From an uncultured Eubacterium sp. (lineage in GTDB: Bacteria; Bacillota; Clostridia; Lachnospirales; Lachnospiraceae): a DNA stretch of 36,344 nt. The position numbers and the translations under genes are program-made. The notes under the pieces were generated by a model that did not search any database, was not told where the DNA came from, and saw only the letters and a program-made list of their open reading frames with translations. The stretch covers positions 1 to 36,344 of the forward strand of contig CAMUPC010000014.1 in assembly GCA_947090545.1 (NCBI GenBank), written 5' to 3'. Shown one piece after another: positions 23,734-32,041 of this stretch (positions are counted from its first letter, which is position 1; every line of letters begins with the position of its first letter).

Positions 23734-25563
23734 ATGAATACATTCATGAAGGGTATTTTTACAACGATTCTGTTTGCTGTTATTCCAATGCTGCTGGAAG
23801 CGTGTTTGATCTGTAGAAGAAAGATAGGTAAACGCGATAAAGCTATTCGCTGTGTTTTAACTTTGATCATAGTTCATTTTGTTGGAATTATTTTTTTGTT
23901 TTCTTACAAAAATTTGTGGACAGTATATGAATACATTTTAGTATATACGATTGCTTTAATTATAGTCACATTATTAATTTTGCCATTGATTTATATAGAA
24001 TCTATAGATATAGATAAAATATTATTTATCTTTTGTCTGATCATTATATCGGTTGCCGTGTATTCGATTCTAACGTATGGGCAGACAGATATTCATTCAG
24101 ATGTGGCAACAGCTACAAATTTGGCTCAATGCCAGGTTAGAAGCAGAAATATTTTTCCATATACATGGTGTTATGGAAATGGGGAAATATGGGTACTTGG
24201 ATTAAACATATTTGTTATGCCTTTTTCTGTATTCATGCAAAATCAGAGTTTAGCGAGAATGCTTGGTTCTGTACTAATAACGATAGTGGCTTTAACGGCA
24301 ATGTATTATCAAAGCCGAAAAATATTTCGTAATCATTCATGGCTGTTAAGCATACCACTGCTATTGGTTTTCTTGAGTGGTTCTTTGGATGCGGTTTTAT
24401 ATCAGGCTGCTTATATGGGGCAGGTTCTTTGGATTGCGCTAACCTGCACTATGGCAGATATGATGATACATGATAGACAGAAAAAAAACTCTGCTTTTTG
24501 CTTGGCAATATTGTTGATTTTGCTATGCATGGGAAGCATCAGGCAGATTGCGGAAAATACACTGCCTCTATGGGGCGCCTGCATGATTTTTTTATATGTT
24601 CGCAATAAAAATGAAGAAAAGCTGGAGGATTATAAAGAGGATTTCAAACGGGCTGTTTTTTTGTCATTATGGATACTTTTACCCTCATTTATTGGGTTTG
24701 GGATTTATAAAATTCTTTGCATTTCTCGCTCAGTTATTGATACGGGCGAGAATGAGCTACAGTTTGTAATGTCCTTGAGTGAGTGTTGGAACAATATAAT
24801 TGCTGTTTTTATTCATTTTTTTGGAGATTTTGGGTTTGCAGGAGGCGTTAAATTAATTTCCATAGATGGAATTAGAAATTTGATTTTAATAATTTTTTGT
24901 ACATTGATTGTATTTATTGTACCAGTCTTACAGTATAGAAAAATAAAAGAGGAAAATGATCATGTTGTTTTCTTTTATATTTTTGGGTTGCTGCACAATT
25001 TAATTATGTTAGTTGTTGCGATTTTTTGCGGCAAAACAGAAGGAAGATATCTGCTTACCTGTATTTTTGTAAATATTATCATCGCATCACAGTATGTGAC
25101 AAAACATTGGCTGAGAAAAGGTGATTTGCAAAAAAATGTGGTAGCAGCTTGCTTTATAGCAGCATCTTTCATTCAGTGTATTGCATTGTTAAAACAGAGT
25201 GCGGGATGGCAGGAAATTGTAGCAGGACGAAAGGCTTTTTCTCAGGAATTGACGAAACATGATTTGCGAAAAGGATATGCTTCCTATTGGTATGCTTATG
25301 CAAATGAAGTGTATTCGGATATGGAACTGCGAATCGGCGGCATTCATATCAATGAAAATGGTATCGTACCGTATTATTGGCTGGTTGATTCTGATGTATT
25401 TCATGCGGAAGATGAAAATACTTTTTTATTGTTGACCCAGGAAGAAAAAAATGTAATTGATGGTAATATCCAAACGTTATTCGGAAATCCAATAGAAGAG
25501 TTTTCGATTGGAGAGATGTATGTTTATGTTTTTGATTATGACATTATAAAAAATGTAGGTTAA
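23734..25563 (+). CDS. GT-C-like polytopic membrane glycosyltransferase
   Basis: A 609-residue membrane protein starting after AGGAAGGA. Three extra N-terminal helices (about 1-110) precede the shared HSD motif, here DIHSDVATATN at 119-129. Its TAT wording is close to HSDDAGTAT in the 947-residue protein at 11416. About eight more helices follow to residue about 480, then an outside tail with KGYASYWYA near 513-521 and YVYVFDYDI near the C-terminus, both echoed in the two other HSD proteins. It lies directly before the aminotransferase, SMR flippase and GT2 cassette, so it is the natural transferase for the sugar that cassette makes. Specificity is inferred only. Confidence 0.7.
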   Translation: MNTFMKGIFTTILFAVIPMLLEACLICRRKIGKRDKAIRCVLTLIIVHFVGIIFLFSYKNLWTVYEYILVYTIALIIVTLLILPLIYIESIDIDKILFIFCLIIISVAVYSILTYGQTDIHSDVATATNLAQCQVRSRNIFPYTWCYGNGEIWVLGLNIFVMPFSVFMQNQSLARMLGSVLITIVALTAMYYQSRKIFRNHSWLLSIPLLLVFLSGSLDAVLYQAAYMGQVLWIALTCTMADMMIHDRQKKNSAFCLAILLILLCMGSIRQIAENTLPLWGACMIFLYVRNKNEEKLEDYKEDFKRAVFLSLWILLPSFIGFGIYKILCISRSVIDTGENELQFVMSLSECWNNIIAVFIHFFGDFGFAGGVKLISIDGIRNLILIIFCTLIVFIVPVLQYRKIKEENDHVVFFYIFGLLHNLIMLVVAIFCGKTEGRYLLTCIFVNIIIASQYVTKHWLRKGDLQKNVVAACFIAASFIQCIALLKQSAGWQEIVAGRKAFSQELTKHDLRKGYASYWYAYANEVYSDMELRIGGIHINENGIVPYYWLVDSDVFHAEDENTFLLLTQEEKNVIDGNIQTLFGNPIEEFSIGEMYVYVFDYDIIKNVG

Positions 25564-25586
25564 CAATGAATAGACAGGAGAAAATC

Positions 25587-26738
25587 ATGATAAATTTTAA
25601 TGAACCTATTTTTTTAGAAAAAGCGTTAGTGTATGTGCGGGAAGCAATCAGCAATAAAAAACTCAGCGGTGATGGAGAATTTACAAAACGTTGTAACTAT
25701 TGGCTTGCGTGCTGGAGCGGAATAAAAAATGTGTTTCTTACTACGTCATGTACACATGCTACGGAAATGGCGGCAATACTTTCAGAGATTCAGCCAGGAG
25801 ATGAAGTTATTATGCCGTCCTATACTTTTGTATCAACGGCTGACGCGTTTGTATTGCGTGGGGCAAAAGTTAAGTTTGTGGATATTCGCCCTGATACGAT
25901 GAATATAGATGAAAAGTTAATAGAACAGGCTGTTACAGGCCGTACAAAAGCCATTGTACCTGTTCATTATGCAGGTGTTAGCTGTGAAATGGATGCCATT
26001 ATGAGTATAGCTAAAAAATATAACCTGATTGTGATAGAAGATGCGGCGCAGGGGGTAATGAGCACGTATAAAGGACAAGCTTTAGGAGCAATTGGGGATT
26101 ATGGCTGTTACAGTTTTCACGAGACGAAAAACTATAGTATGGGAGAGGGCGGTGCTATCACGGTCAAAGATGAAAGTAAAGTGGAAATGGCAGAGGTTAT
26201 CCGTGAAAAGGGAACGAATAGGAGTAAGTTTTTTCGCGGCCAGATAGATAAATATACATGGGTAGAAGCGGGTTCTTCCTATCTGCCAAGTGAGCTGAAT
26301 GCTGCATATTTATGGGCACAGCTTGAAATAGCAAATGAAATCTTCAATAATCGTATGAAAACATGGAAGATGTATTATGATGGATTGGAGGAACTGTCAA
26401 AGTCAGAAAAGATTGAACTGCCTTATATCCCGAAAGAATGCACGCATAATGCACATATGTTTTATATAAAAACGAAAGATCTCGAAGAACGGACAAAATT
26501 GATTGCATATATGAATTCTAAAGGCATAAGGTTGGTTTTTCATTATGTGCCTCTTCATACAGCTCCGGCTGGAAGAAAGTATGGAGAATTTGTGGGAGCT
26601 GAGAGATATACAACGAAGGAGAGTGAACGAATTGTCCGTCTCCCGATTTATTATGGAATGAAAGAAATTGATACAGAGAGGGTCATAAGCAGTTTGTTTG
26701 ATTTTTATAAAAATGAGCCTGGAACAAAGAAAAGATGA
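25587..26738 (+). CDS. rffA: DegT/DnrJ/EryC1 family sugar aminotransferase (RffA/WecE-like)
   Basis: A 383-residue PLP enzyme, likely dTDP-4-amino-4,6-dideoxygalactose transaminase, which aminates carbon 4 of a dTDP-4-keto-6-deoxyhexose using glutamate. The ATG at 25587 has CAGGAG six bases upstream and is preferred over the ATG at 25566. It shows the opening LSGDGEFTKRC at 26-36, TSCTHATEMAA at 53-63, PSYTFVSTADA at 77-87, IEDAAQGV near 150-157 and the Schiff-base lysine K181 in FHETKNYSMGEGG. The sequence follows RffA closely along its length. The dTDP-glucose pathway enzymes RmlA and RmlB that would feed it are not in the window. Confidence 0.88.
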   Translation: MINFNEPIFLEKALVYVREAISNKKLSGDGEFTKRCNYWLACWSGIKNVFLTTSCTHATEMAAILSEIQPGDEVIMPSYTFVSTADAFVLRGAKVKFVDIRPDTMNIDEKLIEQAVTGRTKAIVPVHYAGVSCEMDAIMSIAKKYNLIVIEDAAQGVMSTYKGQALGAIGDYGCYSFHETKNYSMGEGGAITVKDESKVEMAEVIREKGTNRSKFFRGQIDKYTWVEAGSSYLPSELNAAYLWAQLEIANEIFNNRMKTWKMYYDGLEELSKSEKIELPYIPKECTHNAHMFYIKTKDLEERTKLIAYMNSKGIRLVFHYVPLHTAPAGRKYGEFVGAERYTTKESERIVRLPIYYGMKEIDTERVISSLFDFYKNEPGTKKR

Positions 26739-27136
26739 GTGGCAAAGTGGAGAAAAGCAAAATATCTAAAAGAATAAAAGCCTTTGCAGTGCTGCATTTC
26801 GTATTATTGCTTTATTCGATCGGTGGAATTAGTTCAAAACTGGCAGCGCAGAAACCATTTTTGTCAGCAGAATTTGTATGTTTATATGGAATCGTTCTTC
26901 TTATTTTAGTATTATACGCTTTTTTATGGCAGCAGGTTTTAAAAGAGCTGCCGCTTATTACTGCTTATGCGAATAAGGCGATTACTGTAGTATGGGGTTT
27001 GGCATGGGGAACAATTATTTTTGGAGAACAGATAACACCTTATAAGGCGTTGGGAGTTTTCTTGATTGTTGCAGGGATTTTTCTCGTGGTAAACAGTGAA
27101 GAAGAAAAGAAGGATAAAGAAGATGGCTATACATAA
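26735..27136 (+). CDS. SMR/EamA-type small membrane protein, flippase subunit (ArnE/F-like)
   Basis: A 133-residue protein with four membrane helices and a charged C-terminal tail (KKDKED). The pattern AYANKAITVVWGLAWGTIIFGEQIT near 81-105 is the characteristic helix 3 to 4 region of small multidrug resistance fold proteins. It overlaps the aminotransferase stop as ATGA and the second SMR gene by 14 bases. A pair of such proteins beside an ArnC-like GT2 resembles ArnE and ArnF, which flip undecaprenyl-phosphate aminoarabinose. Here the cargo would be a different amino sugar. Confidence 0.78.
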   Translation: MSGKVEKSKISKRIKAFAVLHFVLLLYSIGGISSKLAAQKPFLSAEFVCLYGIVLLILVLYAFLWQQVLKELPLITAYANKAITVVWGLAWGTIIFGEQITPYKALGVFLIVAGIFLVVNSEEEKKDKEDGYT

Positions 27137-27455
27137 AGTTTTGTTTTTGGTCTCAGTATTTATATCTTCTGTATCTCAGATTATGTTAAAGACGAGTGCA
27201 GATGTACAATATGAAAAAAGAATTTCTGAATATTTGAATGTACGTGTAGTAACTGCGTATATGTTATTCTTTCTTTCTAGTTTTTTAACTATCATAGCTT
27301 ATCAAAAAGTAGCATTATCCACAGGTTCTTTACTGGAAGCGACAGGTTATATTTGGGTAGCGGTGCTGGGACGTATTATTTTAAATGAACCTATAAACAA
27401 GATGAAATGTGCCGGATTAGCGTTGATTTTTTTAGGGATTGTTATTTCCGTATAG
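27123..27455 (+). CDS. SMR-type small membrane protein, second flippase subunit (ArnE/F-like)
   Basis: A 110-residue four-helix protein. The ATG at 27123 follows an AAGAAGGA-like ribosome site inside the end of the previous gene and is preferred to the in-frame ATG at 27096. It shows SSVSQIMLKTSADV near 14-27 and LEATGYIWVAVLGRIILNEPI near 80-100, the SMR fold signature with a conserved glutamate in LNEPI. Together with the preceding protein it should form a heterodimer that moves an undecaprenyl-phosphate sugar across the membrane. Confidence 0.78.
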   Translation: MAIHKVLFLVSVFISSVSQIMLKTSADVQYEKRISEYLNVRVVTAYMLFFLSSFLTIIAYQKVALSTGSLLEATGYIWVAVLGRIILNEPINKMKCAGLALIFLGIVISV

Positions 27456-27478
27456 TCTTTGAAAGGGAATTGGCAGAA

Positions 27479-28459
27479 ATGAAAGTTTCGTTTGTTGTTC
27501 CATGTTATTGTTCCGAAGCAACAATAAAAAATGTTGTTGCAGAAATTCAAAAGAAAATGTGTGTATTATCTGAATATACCTATGAAATAATTTTGGTGAA
27601 CGATTTTTCGCCAGATGAAACATTTGAAGTAATTAAAGAATTATGTGATACAGATGACCGCATGATCGGTATTGATTTAGCAAAAAATTTTGGACAACAT
27701 GCCGCATTAATGGCAGGATTTCAATATATTTCTGGTGATATCGTTGTTTGTCTGGATGATGATGGACAAACACCAGCAGATGAGGTGGAGAAACTTTTGT
27801 ATCAGTTAGAAGATGGATATGATGTGGTTTATGCGTCCTATGAAAATAAACAGCATTCTCCGTTTCGTAATTTTGGAAGCTGGATAAACTCTAAGATGGC
27901 AGAAAGTATGCTTGGAAAACCTGATCATTTGTATATATCCAGTTATTTTGCAGCAAAACGATTTGTTATAGAGGAAATGAAGAACTATAAAAATCCTTAT
28001 CCATATGTGATAGGGCTTGTATTGCGTACGTCTCAACATATCTGCAATGTGACTGTATCGCATAGAAAAAGGGAAGTTGGCCATTCGGGATATTCATTTC
28101 GCAAATTGTTTGCATTGTGGATCAATGGATTCACATCATTTTCAGTAAAGCCACTGCGGATAGCAACGATTAGTGGAATTTTTGTAGCGATAGCTGGATT
28201 TATTTATGCCGTTTGGACAATTGTTAAAAAAATAACGAATCCATATGTAGTAATTGGATGGAGTTCGACGGTATCTATTATTTTAATTATAGGCGGAATG
28301 ATACTTTGTGTGTTAGGAATGATTGGAGAATACGTAGGACGTATTTACATCAGCATTAATAATTCACCACAGTTTGTCATAAGAGATCTTGTCTGTAATA
28401 AACAAAAATCTGTGAAAGTTCATCATTTGGAGGAGGAGAATGGAATTAGAGTGCGGTAA
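27479..28459 (+). CDS. GT2 undecaprenyl-phosphate glycosyltransferase (ArnC/GtrB-like)
   Basis: A 326-residue enzyme that should transfer a sugar from a nucleotide donor to undecaprenyl phosphate at the inner membrane face. The ATG at 27479 is used because the fold starts there (KVSFVVPCYCSE) and AAAGGG lies about eleven bases upstream. It has VNDFSPDET at 40-48, KNFGQHAALMAGFQY near 69-83, the metal site CLDDDGQTP at 91-99, and two C-terminal membrane helices at about 226-250 and 260-290, then EYVGRIY as in ArnC. It is intact, unlike its paralogue at 20883. The donor is probably the 4-amino or 4-acylamino sugar made by the flanking aminotransferase and GNAT genes. Confidence 0.88.
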   Translation: MKVSFVVPCYCSEATIKNVVAEIQKKMCVLSEYTYEIILVNDFSPDETFEVIKELCDTDDRMIGIDLAKNFGQHAALMAGFQYISGDIVVCLDDDGQTPADEVEKLLYQLEDGYDVVYASYENKQHSPFRNFGSWINSKMAESMLGKPDHLYISSYFAAKRFVIEEMKNYKNPYPYVIGLVLRTSQHICNVTVSHRKREVGHSGYSFRKLFALWINGFTSFSVKPLRIATISGIFVAIAGFIYAVWTIVKKITNPYVVIGWSSTVSIILIIGGMILCVLGMIGEYVGRIYISINNSPQFVIRDLVCNKQKSVKVHHLEEENGIRVR

Positions 28460-28958
28460 TTTGATTCTTAGGCCTATTACATTGGAAGATACAGACAATA
28501 TATTAACATGGAGAAATAAGCCGAGTGTGAAGAAGTTTTTTATTCATCAAAAAGACATCAGCAGGAAAGAACATATCAATTGGATGAAAACAAAAGTGGA
28601 TACAGGCGATGTGATTCAATTTATTATAATAGAAAAGCAAAATGCGCATCCTATCGGATCAGTATACTTACAAAATATAGATCTGTTGAATAAAAAGGCA
28701 GAATTCGGGATATTTATAGGTGAAGATCATTTGACGAGCAGAGGATTTGGGGCAGCCGCAGCAGAATGCATGATAAAGTATGCATTTGATAAAATGGAAT
28801 TGCACAAATTATACTTACGGGTATATGAAGATAATAGTAGAGCAATCTCAAGTTATTTAAAAGCTGGATTTAAAAAAGAGGCAGTGCTGAAGGATGATGT
28901 ATATATTGATGGAAAATATAGAAATATTGTATTAATGGGTGTTCTAAATTCTAAATAA
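28440..28958 (+). CDS. GNAT family N-acetyltransferase (WecD/PseH-like)
   Basis: A 172-residue acetyl-CoA-dependent N-acyltransferase. A strong GGAGGAGG site precedes the ATG at 28440, inside the end of the GT2 gene. It begins with LILRPITLEDTDNI as RimJ/RimL-type GNATs do, has the CoA loop in SRGFGAAAAEC near 100-110 and the NSRAISSYLKAGF signature near 133-145. With RffA in the same cassette it most likely acetylates the 4-amino group of the sugar, giving a product such as Fuc4NAc. It is the last gene of the long operon; a terminator follows at 29007. Confidence 0.82.
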   Translation: MELECGNLILRPITLEDTDNILTWRNKPSVKKFFIHQKDISRKEHINWMKTKVDTGDVIQFIIIEKQNAHPIGSVYLQNIDLLNKKAEFGIFIGEDHLTSRGFGAAAAECMIKYAFDKMELHKLYLRVYEDNSRAISSYLKAGFKKEAVLKDDVYIDGKYRNIVLMGVLNSK

Positions 28959-29006
28959 TTGAAGCAATGGTTAAAGTTTTAATAATTTGAACAATTGCAT
29001 TATTGA

Positions 29007-29054
29007 ACATACAGAGTATGCTTTTATTAAAAAGTATACTCTGTATGTATTTTT
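29007..29054 (+). terminator. Intrinsic terminator at the end of the AT-rich operon
   Basis: A 15-base stem with one wobble (29007-29021 with 29034-29048, ACATACAGAGTA paired with TACTCTGTATGT) and a 12-base loop, followed by T-rich ATTTTT. The loop flanks are T- and A-rich, so it may also work on the other strand. It lies 48 bases after the GNAT stop and marks the right end of the island. Confidence 0.85.
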
Positions 29055-29127
29055 ATTCATTTTTAATTTTAATGGGAGAACTATTTCTGTGTATACTGTA
29101 TTTTTAACAGTATTACGTTCCTTTCAA

Positions 29128-29156
29128 TTGACTTCCATTCTCATGCAGATTATACT
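29128..29156 (+). promoter_or_regulatory. Sigma-A promoter for the Rpn-family gene
   Basis: TTGACT at 29128-29133, a 17-base spacer, and TATACT at 29151-29156: near-consensus -35 and -10 boxes at ideal spacing, 38 bases before the GTG at 29194. This is among the best promoters visible in the window. Confidence 0.8.
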
Positions 29157-29193
29157 ATAGAAAAAGAACCCACATACGAAAGAAGGCAAACAT

Positions 29194-30162
29194 GTGGCAG
29201 CAAAAAATAAAGTAAAACCAGACATTATCCTAAAGGATTTTTGGCGCGACAACGAGCGTTTTGCAGATTTATTTAACGGCGCATTATTCGGCGGAGAAAA
29301 CGTATTAAAGCCGGATCTTTTACAGGAAGCAGATACAGATCTTTCCTCAGTTATAAAATTAGACAGCTATGCGCAGACGATTGGGCGTCTGCTGGATGTT
29401 GTCAAAAAGAGTGCGTACGGTGTGGATTTTGTCATTCTTGGCTTGGAAAACCAGATGAAGGTGCATTATGCCATGCCGCTTCGGAATATGACTGGCGATA
29501 CGCTGATTTACCTCAAAGAATATGCGCAAAAGGTGAAGGAGAATAAAAAAGCAAAAGACTGGGACAGCAGTGATGAATTTCTGTCCGGGTTTCGCAAAGA
29601 GGACCGGCTGCATCCGGTCGTAACCTTGTGTGTATACTATGGAGAAAATGCATGGGACGGGCCGCTTACGCTGTTGGATATGCTGGATATGCAGGCGATG
29701 CCAGAGCAGCTTGCAGGAGTTGTCAATGATTATAAGCTGCATTTGGTGCAGGTGATCGAAAGTGACAAATGCAGCTTTCATAATCAGGAGGTGCATGATT
29801 TTTTTGAGATTTTGCGCAGCATTTACCAGAGGGATTATCAAAAGATCGAAGAAGTATACGGCAGTCGGGAGATCAGCGCGCAGCTTGGGCTGGTGATCGG
29901 CGCAGCGGCACAATCGGAGAGCCTGATAAACAAGGCTTTGCAAAGGGAAGGCGGTGGAATGAATATGTGTACAGCATTACAGGAATTGGAAAATAAAGGC
30001 AGAATCGAGGGCAGAAACGAAGGCAAAATCGAAGGAATTGTAAAAACATGCCTGGATTTTGGCGTACCGCAGGCAGTAGCAGAGGAGAAGCTGCAACAGG
30101 AATGCGGGTTAAATATAAAAGATGCCAGGCAATATGTAATAAAATATTATACAAATCTTTAG
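29194..30162 (+). CDS. Rpn family recombination-promoting nuclease / putative transposase
   Basis: A 322-residue protein of the Rpn (PD-(D/E)XK nuclease, formerly transposase_31-type) family. The first 100 residues include KDFWRDNERFADLFNGALF near 15-33 and GVDFVILGLENQMKVHYAMP near 75-94, the latter corresponding to the nuclease core with an E-x-Q pair. The C-terminal part holds a variable region and GRIEGRNEGKIEG near 278-290, a repeated segment typical of this family. The start is GTG at 29194 with AGAAGG upstream; the ATG two bases earlier is in another frame and stops quickly. It has its own promoter and sits right at the edge of the variable glycan island. Whether it acts on DNA here is unknown. 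Confidence 0.8.
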   Translation: MAAKNKVKPDIILKDFWRDNERFADLFNGALFGGENVLKPDLLQEADTDLSSVIKLDSYAQTIGRLLDVVKKSAYGVDFVILGLENQMKVHYAMPLRNMTGDTLIYLKEYAQKVKENKKAKDWDSSDEFLSGFRKEDRLHPVVTLCVYYGENAWDGPLTLLDMLDMQAMPEQLAGVVNDYKLHLVQVIESDKCSFHNQEVHDFFEILRSIYQRDYQKIEEVYGSREISAQLGLVIGAAAQSESLINKALQREGGGMNMCTALQELENKGRIEGRNEGKIEGIVKTCLDFGVPQAVAEEKLQQECGLNIKDARQYVIKYYTNL

Positions 30163-30234
30163 CAGCCTTGCCACAGCCGCAATTTTATGTTACGATATGG
30201 ATTGCGAAAAAAGAAAAAGCAAAGGAAGAAAAGA

Positions 30235-30750
30235 ATGCAGCAGGTCGGAAAAAGTATCTGGGACTGGATTGCCCGGACAGTTTTGGTTGTGTTAAAAGCC
30301 GTTTATCGAGTGCTGGGCAGGGAGCTGACGCAAGAGACAGTCTCTGGCTTTTTGCAGTTTGTGAAATTTGGCATCGTAGGCGTGAGCAATACGGTGATTT
30401 CTTATGTATTGTATATGGTGACCCTGTTTGGGTTAAAGCAGGCGGGGCTGATGCCAAAGACGGATTATTTGATGGCGCAGGGAGTTTCGTTTGTGCTCAG
30501 CGTGCTGTGGTCGTTTTACTGGAATCAGAAGGCGGTGTTTGTGTTAAAAGAGGGGCAGCACCGGTCGATGTGGAAGGCGTTGGTAAAGACGTATGTGTCC
30601 TATTCGTTTACGGGGCTGTTTTTGAATACGGCGCTGCTCGTTTTGTGGGTGCAGGCGCTGCATATTTCGGAGTTTATCGCGCCGTTGATTAATTTGGTTG
30701 TGAGCGTGCCGGTGAATTTTTTGATTAATAAATTTTGGGCGTTTAACTGA
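30235..30750 (+). CDS. GtrA family membrane protein
   Basis: A 171-residue protein with four helices. I use the ATG at 30235 after AAGGAAG; an ATG at 30187 would add a very basic 16-residue lead. The core begins LQFVKFGIVGVSNTVISYVLY near 40-60, has ANQ-region equivalents in YLMAQGVSFVLSVLWSFYWN near 77-96 and ends INFLINKFWAF-like (NFLINKFWAFN) at the C-terminus, both diagnostic of GtrA. It lacks a GtrB partner next to it; mannose-1-phosphate guanylyltransferase follows. It probably flips a polyprenyl-phosphate sugar made by a GT2 encoded elsewhere, possibly the one at 7229. Confidence 0.86.
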   Translation: MQQVGKSIWDWIARTVLVVLKAVYRVLGRELTQETVSGFLQFVKFGIVGVSNTVISYVLYMVTLFGLKQAGLMPKTDYLMAQGVSFVLSVLWSFYWNQKAVFVLKEGQHRSMWKALVKTYVSYSFTGLFLNTALLVLWVQALHISEFIAPLINLVVSVPVNFLINKFWAFN

Positions 30751-30766
30751 TTTCAGGGAGATGGAG

Positions 30767-30804
30767 ACGGTCTGCTTTCTGCTTTGGGGCAGATTGCGGA
30801 CTGT
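30767..30804 (+). terminator. Hairpin after the GtrA gene, possible terminator
   Basis: A nine-base stem with two wobbles (30767-30775 with 30796-30804) topped by an inner TCTGC/GCAGA stem. The T-run is not immediate (a TTTATTTTTG stretch lies about ten bases on), so termination is plausible but not clear. Confidence 0.45.
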
Positions 30805-30925
30805 AAATGAAGTTTATTTTTGTGCCAAAAATAATGCTTATGGTCAAGAAAAATGAGATTTTTTTGGAAATAACCGCATGGAATCAGATTTATAAAAGAC
30901 AAAAGGTAAAGAGAGGTTAGATGTT

Positions 30926-31996
30926 ATGAAAAAAACAGCATTGATTATGGCGGGCGGGCGCGGGGAGCGTTTCTGGCCGAAGAGCCGCAAGAGCCTGCCG
31001 AAACAGTTTTTGTCACTGACGGATGACGGCAGGACAATGATCCAGCTTACCGTAGAGCGCATCCGTCCGATCATTGAACTTGAGGATATTTATATTTCTA
31101 CGAACCGGGCGTACCGGGGGCTGGTGATGGAGCAGCTTCCGGGGATTCCGCCGGAAAATATTTTGTGCGAGCCGGTTGGAAGGAATACGGCGCCGTGCAT
31201 TGGGCTGGGTGCTGTGCATATGGCGAAAAAATATGAGGATGCGCTGATGATGGTATTGCCGTCGGATCATCTGATTAAATACAACCAGATGTTTTTAAAT
31301 GCGTTAAAGGACGGATGCGGGGTTGCGGAAAAAGGGAAGAACCTGGTGACGATCGGGATTACGCCGGATTATCCAGAGACGGGATATGGCTATATTAAAT
31401 TTTTGCCGCAGCAGACGGACGGAAATGCGTATGCGGTTGACCGCTTTGTGGAAAAGCCGGATATGGAGACGGCGAAGGAATATCTGGAATCTGAGGAATA
31501 TTTGTGGAACAGCGGAATGTTTATTTGGAAGGTTTCTACGATTTTGGACAATATGAAGAGTATGCTGCCGAATCTGTATGAAGGGCTTTTAAGGATCGCG
31601 GAGGCGATCGGGACGGACAAGCAGGAAATGGTGCTGGAAAAGGTATTTCCTGAGCTGGAGTCGGTATCGATTGATTACGGCGTTATGGAAAAGGCGCAGA
31701 ATATCTATATCCTGCCGGGCGTGTTCGGATGGGATGATGTTGGCTCCTGGCTTGCTGTGGAGCGGATTCAGAAGTCCAATGAGAGAGGAAACGTCGTAAC
31801 GGGAAATATTATTACGATCAACAGTAAAAATAATATTATCCAGGGCGGGAAAAAGCTGATTGCGGCGGTCGGGCTGGAGAACCTGATTATCGTGGATACG
31901 GAAGACGCCACGTTAGTTTGTGACAAAGACAGTACGCCGGATATCAAGCTGGTGCTGGAAAATTTAAAGATCTGCAACCGGGAAGAGTATTTGTAA
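30926..31996 (+). CDS. manC: Mannose-1-phosphate guanylyltransferase
   Basis: A 356-residue nucleotidyltransferase making GDP-mannose from GTP and mannose 1-phosphate in the cytoplasm. It begins with MAGGRGERFWPKSRKSLPKQ at 9-28, the pyrophosphorylase motif, and has VLPSDHLI near 111-118, ETGYGYIKF near 152-160, FVEKPDMETA near 174-183 and WNSGMF near 194-199. It is the short, single-domain form without the C-terminal cupin isomerase domain of long ManC proteins. An AGAGAGG site lies upstream. The product could feed any of the mannosyl-type GT4 enzymes in the first operon, though ManC may equally serve the whole cell. Confidence 0.9.
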   Translation: MKKTALIMAGGRGERFWPKSRKSLPKQFLSLTDDGRTMIQLTVERIRPIIELEDIYISTNRAYRGLVMEQLPGIPPENILCEPVGRNTAPCIGLGAVHMAKKYEDALMMVLPSDHLIKYNQMFLNALKDGCGVAEKGKNLVTIGITPDYPETGYGYIKFLPQQTDGNAYAVDRFVEKPDMETAKEYLESEEYLWNSGMFIWKVSTILDNMKSMLPNLYEGLLRIAEAIGTDKQEMVLEKVFPELESVSIDYGVMEKAQNIYILPGVFGWDDVGSWLAVERIQKSNERGNVVTGNIITINSKNNIIQGGKKLIAAVGLENLIIVDTEDATLVCDKDSTPDIKLVLENLKICNREEYL

Positions 31997-32013
31997 GAAC
32001 GGTTTTGCCGGGT

Positions 32014-32041
32014 GCCGGGTATGTTTGGAAAGCTACCCGGC
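32014..32041. terminator. Hairpin between convergent manC and XRE genes
   Basis: GCCGGGTA at 32014-32021 and TACCCGGC at 32034-32041 form an eight-base perfect stem with a 12-base loop. It lies between the manC stop and the 3' end of the minus-strand regulator (overlapping its last codons). No strong T-run follows on the plus strand, so a simple terminator is only probable. Confidence 0.45.
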
